A DNA stretch of 26,553 nt. Source: JAGLTZ01 sp964637695. Its GTDB lineage: Bacteria; Blakebacterota; Blakebacteria; Blakebacterales; Blakebacteraceae. Where the stretch lies: positions 1 through 26,553 of the forward strand of contig CAZWVF010000039.1 of NCBI GenBank assembly GCA_964637695.1, given 5' to 3'. The notes beneath the pieces are model-generated. The model saw only the letters and a list, made by a program, of their open reading frames with translations, made no database searches and had not been told where the DNA came from. Position 1 is the first letter of the stretch, and each line of letters opens with the position of its first letter. Shown here piece after piece: positions 23,371 to 26,553 of the stretch. The position numbers were made by a program, and so were the translations under genes.

Positions 23371-23712
23371 ATGCAGATACAGCACGACGTTAGTGGTGAC
23401 GTGGCCGTCCTGCACCTGCAGGGCAAGATCATGGGAGGACCCGATGCGACCTCGCTTCACGAGAAGCTCCATGAGCTGATCGACAGCGGCACATTGAGCG
23501 TGGTAGTCGACCTCGAGGGGGTGGCCTGGATGAACTCTTCAGGACTCGGGATACTTATTGGAGGACTTTCAGCCCTGCGTAAGAGTGGTGGCGATCTGCG
23601 ATTGGCGCGCGTCACGGAAAAGATCGATGAGGTTCTTCGTATAACCAAGCTTGACAGAGTCTTTGACATCTATGGCAACACCGAAGACGCTGTTGCCAGT
23701 TACGGATCTTGA
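23371..23712 (+). CDS. STAS-domain anti-sigma factor antagonist (RsbV/SpoIIAA-like)
   Basis: Small cytosolic switch protein, 113 residues, a single STAS domain. When dephosphorylated, such proteins bind the anti-sigma kinase and free its target. The phosphorylation loop reads VAWMNSSGLGILIG; Ser57 (second Ser) aligns with the phosphorylated Ser of SpoIIAA, and the usual Asp before it is Asn55. ATG has the strong upstream GAGGAGAG. The stop TGA overlaps the TTG start of the kinase gene, so the two are made in coupled amounts. Its phosphatase is probably the PP2C protein two genes downstream. Confidence 0.93.
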   Translation: MQIQHDVSGDVAVLHLQGKIMGGPDATSLHEKLHELIDSGTLSVVVDLEGVAWMNSSGLGILIGGLSALRKSGGDLRLARVTEKIDEVLRITKLDRVFDIYGNTEDAVASYGS

Positions 23713-24116
23713 AGAAAGCAGCGGAGAAAAAATATCGCAGCCGGCTCGATGCGGTTGTAAAAGCTGAACGGCTTACCGAGAAAGTCGCCAGAAAGCTCAA
23801 GATAAGTGAGCCGGAACGGGTTGACATATGCATCGCCGTCACAGAAGCGGTCAATAATGCCGTCGAACACGGCAATAAGCTGATAAACGAAAAGTATGTC
23901 ACCCTCCTGTTCGAATACTCAGACGACATATTGCGTGTCACGGTACGGGACGAAGGCGAAGGATTCGACCTGGAAGCAGTTGAGAATCCACTTTCCCCGG
24001 AGAATCTGACCAAACCGAATGGAAGGGGCCTTCTGATCGTTGAATCATTGATGGACGACGTGGAAGTGTCCTTTTCAGCCACCGGAACCGATGTGGTGAT
24101 GATCAAAAAGAGATAG
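23709..24116 (+). CDS. Anti-sigma factor serine kinase (RsbW/SpoIIAB-like)
   Basis: GHKL-fold ATPase of 135 residues that phosphorylates the STAS antagonist and, in known systems, sequesters a sigma factor or another partner. Motifs: N-box TEAVNNAVEHGN (45-56), G1 box RDEGEGFD (80-87), and G2 box NGRGLLIVESLMDDVE (104-119). Start is TTG at 23709, overlapping the STAS stop (TTGA); the RBS would lie inside the upstream coding sequence and is not evident. The C-terminus TGTDVVMIKKR is typical of the family. No sigma factor gene lies in the window, so the output of the switch is unknown. Confidence 0.92.
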   Translation: MKKAAEKKYRSRLDAVVKAERLTEKVARKLKISEPERVDICIAVTEAVNNAVEHGNKLINEKYVTLLFEYSDDILRVTVRDEGEGFDLEAVENPLSPENLTKPNGRGLLIVESLMDDVEVSFSATGTDVVMIKKR

Positions 24117-24118
24117 CG

Positions 24119-26536
24119 GTGTCATTAGAGGGACTTCAGGTCGGGATCTTCCTGGCAGGTGGCTTGTTGCTCATGCTTCTGGGATCGGTGATTTTCCGGG
24201 AGAATCCCGGAAAGCGCCTGAACAGGGTAACTGCCGCCATGCTTTTTCTTGGAGGTCTCGGTTCCCTTATGGGTGCGGCGGGAGCATCCCTGGGCGATGC
24301 CCTTGCGGTTCAGGCCGCTGATTCAGCCGCCGATACTTTTCTCTCCCTCCAGAATGTCAGGCAACTTACTGTTATCTGGGAGTTCTTCTTTCCGACACTG
24401 ATCCTTTTCAGCCTGGTCTTTCCACGTGAATCAGAGGTGCTCCAGCGCCATCCCAGACTATTATGGCTGGTCTACCTGCCATACGTCTTCCACCTGCTGC
24501 TGGTTCTGCTGTTCCTGATAGATCCCAACCTGCTCGATTCGATAAATCTGGGAGGAAGGGGAGGATTGCTCGGCTCCTTCCTGAAGATGGTCAGTTTTGC
24601 AGTAGTTCTTTTCGACATGTTGTTCAGGCTGATCTACCAGACCCATATCCAGTTGTGGGCGGCCATAAATGTTTTCTACGTCATTATGGCCATCTACTTC
24701 CTGCGCCGAACGCACAGGTCACTGGCCAATGAACGTCTCGGCCTGCAGGTCTCCATCCTGCAGATAGGTATCGGTTTCAGCGTCGGTATCTATATAGTCG
24801 TATACCTGGCTTCGATTGTGCTGCCGTCGGTGCCGCTGCCGGACTGGATACGGGCTATACTCCTCTCTCTGGCCCTGCTGATCGGGTGTGGAGCGATCGC
24901 CTGGGTGATAATCCGGCACCAGTTCCTTGACGTTCAGATACTTGCCAAGCGCAGCCTGATCTATTCCGCGGCCACCGGTGTAGTGGTTGGTGTTTACTTC
25001 CTCCTCTACACCTGGTTCACCGATCTCTACCAGGCGATGATGGGGCCCGACGTTACGGACGTTAAGGTAGTGCAGATAATCTTTATTGTAATTGTTGTGC
25101 TCTCCTTCCAGCCGCTGCTGAGCAGGCTCGAGTCGATCGTAGATCGATTCTTCATACGCGATGAGACCGATTATCGGAATGTGCTGCAGCAGAGTGTCAG
25201 GAACATCATCGGTATTCTCGACATGGATTCGCTGATAAGGTCCCTCTATCAGACTCTCGAGCGGGCCTTCCTGGTTGAAGAAGTGGCAGTCGTCCTTATC
25301 GATCGCAAGACAGGTGCCTACCGGTTCATACGGCGCGGACCGCCTCCACTGAAGCAGGAAAAGTGGGAGCTGAAAACACCGGCAGAACTGGAAGGGGATG
25401 AAGCAGAGCAGGGCGATACCATATCAGGTGGTCTGGTCGAAGCCCGTAAGAGAGCCGCATCCGGACCGGGGCGCGCAATTTTCCGGGTGGGTGATCCGGT
25501 CGCAGAGGTGCTGGCCAGAGCCTCCGGTCCGGTCAGATATGAAAGGCTGGTAGCGGAGATACCCGAAGAGGAGCGCAGTGAAAGGACCCCTCTGCAGGGG
25601 CTGAATCCGTATATAGTCGTACCTCTCAAACAGCGCAACAATCTGGTGGGGATCTTCACTCTGGGGGCCAAGCTGGCCGATACCACCTTCAATACCGAGG
25701 AGATCACACTCCTCTCTGTCCTGGCAAGTCAGGTCTCGGTGGCTATTGAGAACGCCTGGCTCCACGAAGGACGCCTGGAACAGGAACGACTGAGGGAGGA
25801 ACTGGCGGTAGCACGGGAGATACAGCAGGCGCTCCTGCCCGACAGCTTTCCCTCAGGTCCGAATTTCGCTGTATCGGGCATCAACCTGCCCAGCAGGGAG
25901 ATCGGAGGAGACTATTTCGATTTCATCGTAACAGATACAGATATAGAAGAAGATGAATCTATCCAGAAACTGCTTATCGTTGTGGGTGATGTTTCCGGGA
26001 AAGGAACCCCTGCAGCACTGCTCATGGCCAGCCTTCAGGCCACCCTTCGTGCCGTATACGAAGTGCAGCCCGACCTGGCGGCAACCATGGAAAAGGTTAA
26101 CAAGGTCATATATCGGACAACCGCCGCAGAGAAGTTCGTGACACTCTTTGTGGCCGAAATGGATACAGAAACGCGCGTTCTGACATATGTGAACGCCGGA
26201 CACAACTTCCCGATTCTTACTAAAAATTCGGGAGAACAGCATCTTCTGGAGGAGGGGGGCCTGCTGGTCGGTGCAATCGAGCATACCACATATGAAAAGG
26301 GTTCGATCCAGATGGAACCCGGCGATGTGCTGGCCATATACACTGATGGTGTTACAGAAACACAGAACGCTGCCGAAGAGGAGTTCGGTGAGGAACGGCT
26401 TCACACCACTCTCAGAGACCGATCGTATCTGCCTCCTCGCGAGATCAGAGATGAAGTCTACCGGGAGGTTCTCTCCTTCGCCGGTGATCAGGCTCAATTC
26501 GATGATCTGACCCTGGTAGTATTGAAATGCATGTAG
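24119..26536 (+). CDS. Multi-TM GAF-PP2C (SpoIIE/RsbU-type) serine phosphatase
   Basis: Membrane phosphatase predicted to dephosphorylate the STAS antagonist and so switch the module on. 805 residues. The first ~335 contain about ten hydrophobic helices (7TM-HisK-like sensor region, ending near QIIFIVIVVLSFQPLLSRLE). A GAF-type domain follows (about 350-545; IVVPLKQRNNLVGIFTLGAK), then a coiled linker (RLEQERLREELAVAREIQQALLP) and the PP2C domain. Metal-binding acidic motifs are GGDYFDF (about 596-602), VVGDVSGKG (about 620-628), YTDGVTE (about 741-747) and FDDLTLVVL near the end. Start is GTG only 2 nt after the kinase stop. The TAG stop lies in repeat copy D, but the domain is complete. Confidence 0.92.
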   Translation: MSLEGLQVGIFLAGGLLLMLLGSVIFRENPGKRLNRVTAAMLFLGGLGSLMGAAGASLGDALAVQAADSAADTFLSLQNVRQLTVIWEFFFPTLILFSLVFPRESEVLQRHPRLLWLVYLPYVFHLLLVLLFLIDPNLLDSINLGGRGGLLGSFLKMVSFAVVLFDMLFRLIYQTHIQLWAAINVFYVIMAIYFLRRTHRSLANERLGLQVSILQIGIGFSVGIYIVVYLASIVLPSVPLPDWIRAILLSLALLIGCGAIAWVIIRHQFLDVQILAKRSLIYSAATGVVVGVYFLLYTWFTDLYQAMMGPDVTDVKVVQIIFIVIVVLSFQPLLSRLESIVDRFFIRDETDYRNVLQQSVRNIIGILDMDSLIRSLYQTLERAFLVEEVAVVLIDRKTGAYRFIRRGPPPLKQEKWELKTPAELEGDEAEQGDTISGGLVEARKRAASGPGRAIFRVGDPVAEVLARASGPVRYERLVAEIPEEERSERTPLQGLNPYIVVPLKQRNNLVGIFTLGAKLADTTFNTEEITLLSVLASQVSVAIENAWLHEGRLEQERLREELAVAREIQQALLPDSFPSGPNFAVSGINLPSREIGGDYFDFIVTDTDIEEDESIQKLLIVVGDVSGKGTPAALLMASLQATLRAVYEVQPDLAATMEKVNKVIYRTTAAEKFVTLFVAEMDTETRVLTYVNAGHNFPILTKNSGEQHLLEEGGLLVGAIEHTTYEKGSIQMEPGDVLAIYTDGVTETQNAAEEEFGEERLHTTLRDRSYLPPREIRDEVYREVLSFAGDQAQFDDLTLVVLKCM

Positions 26537-26553
26537 TGCCCTGTCACGCAACA
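26534..26553 (+). repeat. Dispersed repeat copy D (terminus, cut by window end)
   Basis: TAGTGCCCTGTCACGCAACA fills the last 20 bases and matches the inverted right arm of copy C (21109-21128) at 19 of 20 positions. Its TAG is the stop codon of the PP2C phosphatase. The rest of the element lies beyond the window, so length and family features are unknown. Confidence 0.75.

Noticed and set aside
1..26553. CRISPR arrays, tRNA or rRNA genes, prophage genes
   Set aside because: No regularly spaced direct repeats, cloverleaf or rRNA-like sequence, integrase or transposase gene was seen.

Overview
The window is chromosomal DNA from a Gram-negative (diderm) bacterium. It carries two LPS-export permeases of the LptF/LptG family, a signal-peptide-bearing outer-membrane beta-barrel protein, a lipoprotein, and a nearly 2000-residue SprA/Sov-type protein. 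SprA/Sov is the outer-membrane translocon of the type 9 secretion system (T9SS) and is a marker of Bacteroidota and relatives. Several genes have strong Shine-Dalgarno sequences, and base composition is moderately GC-rich. I therefore infer an uncultured lineage of the wider FCB group (Krumholzibacteria-, Eisenbacteria- or Zixibacteria-like) rather than a classical Bacteroidota; the exact phylum cannot be fixed from here.

Layout. 48-2505 (+): metK and ahcY, two steps of the S-adenosylmethionine cycle. 2658-6133 (+): a large beta-rich lipoprotein translationally coupled to an outer-membrane beta-barrel protein. 6321-7703 (+): a sodium-coupled NSS transporter. 7738-9865 (-): a GntR/YtrA-type regulator, ABC ATPase and ABC permease joined by 4-bp overlaps, with an inverted-repeat operator upstream. 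9976-12642 (-): lptF then lptG, separated by a dispersed repeat. 13057-19991 (+): sprA followed by a glutaminyl-cyclase-like lipoprotein. 20041-22129 (+): a ComEA-like helix-hairpin-helix protein, a one-TM protein and a PilM-like protein. 22126-23186 (+): rsmD and coaD. 23371-26536 (+): a partner-switching module of anti-sigma antagonist, anti-sigma kinase and membrane GAF/PP2C phosphatase.

The most unusual signal is a repeat family whose terminus reads (C)TAGTGYCCTGTCAYG. Four copies are visible: 11179-11260, 12746-about 12910, 21090-21130 and 26534 to the window edge. In three of the four, the TAG of the terminus is the stop codon of the adjacent gene (lptF, the 171-aa TM protein, the PP2C phosphatase). 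Copy 21090-21130 is almost a pure palindrome of two termini bounded by TA. This fits a small non-autonomous (MITE-like) element that targets TA and, when it lands on the TA of a stop codon, rebuilds TAG with its own first base. Copies A and B also share an 82-bp block with 76 identical positions, in inverted orientation on either side of lptF.

Functionally, the cell-envelope theme dominates: LPS export, outer-membrane protein and lipoprotein, SprA, and N-terminal pyroglutamate formation on exported proteins. Around it lie housekeeping genes and a stress or signalling switch.
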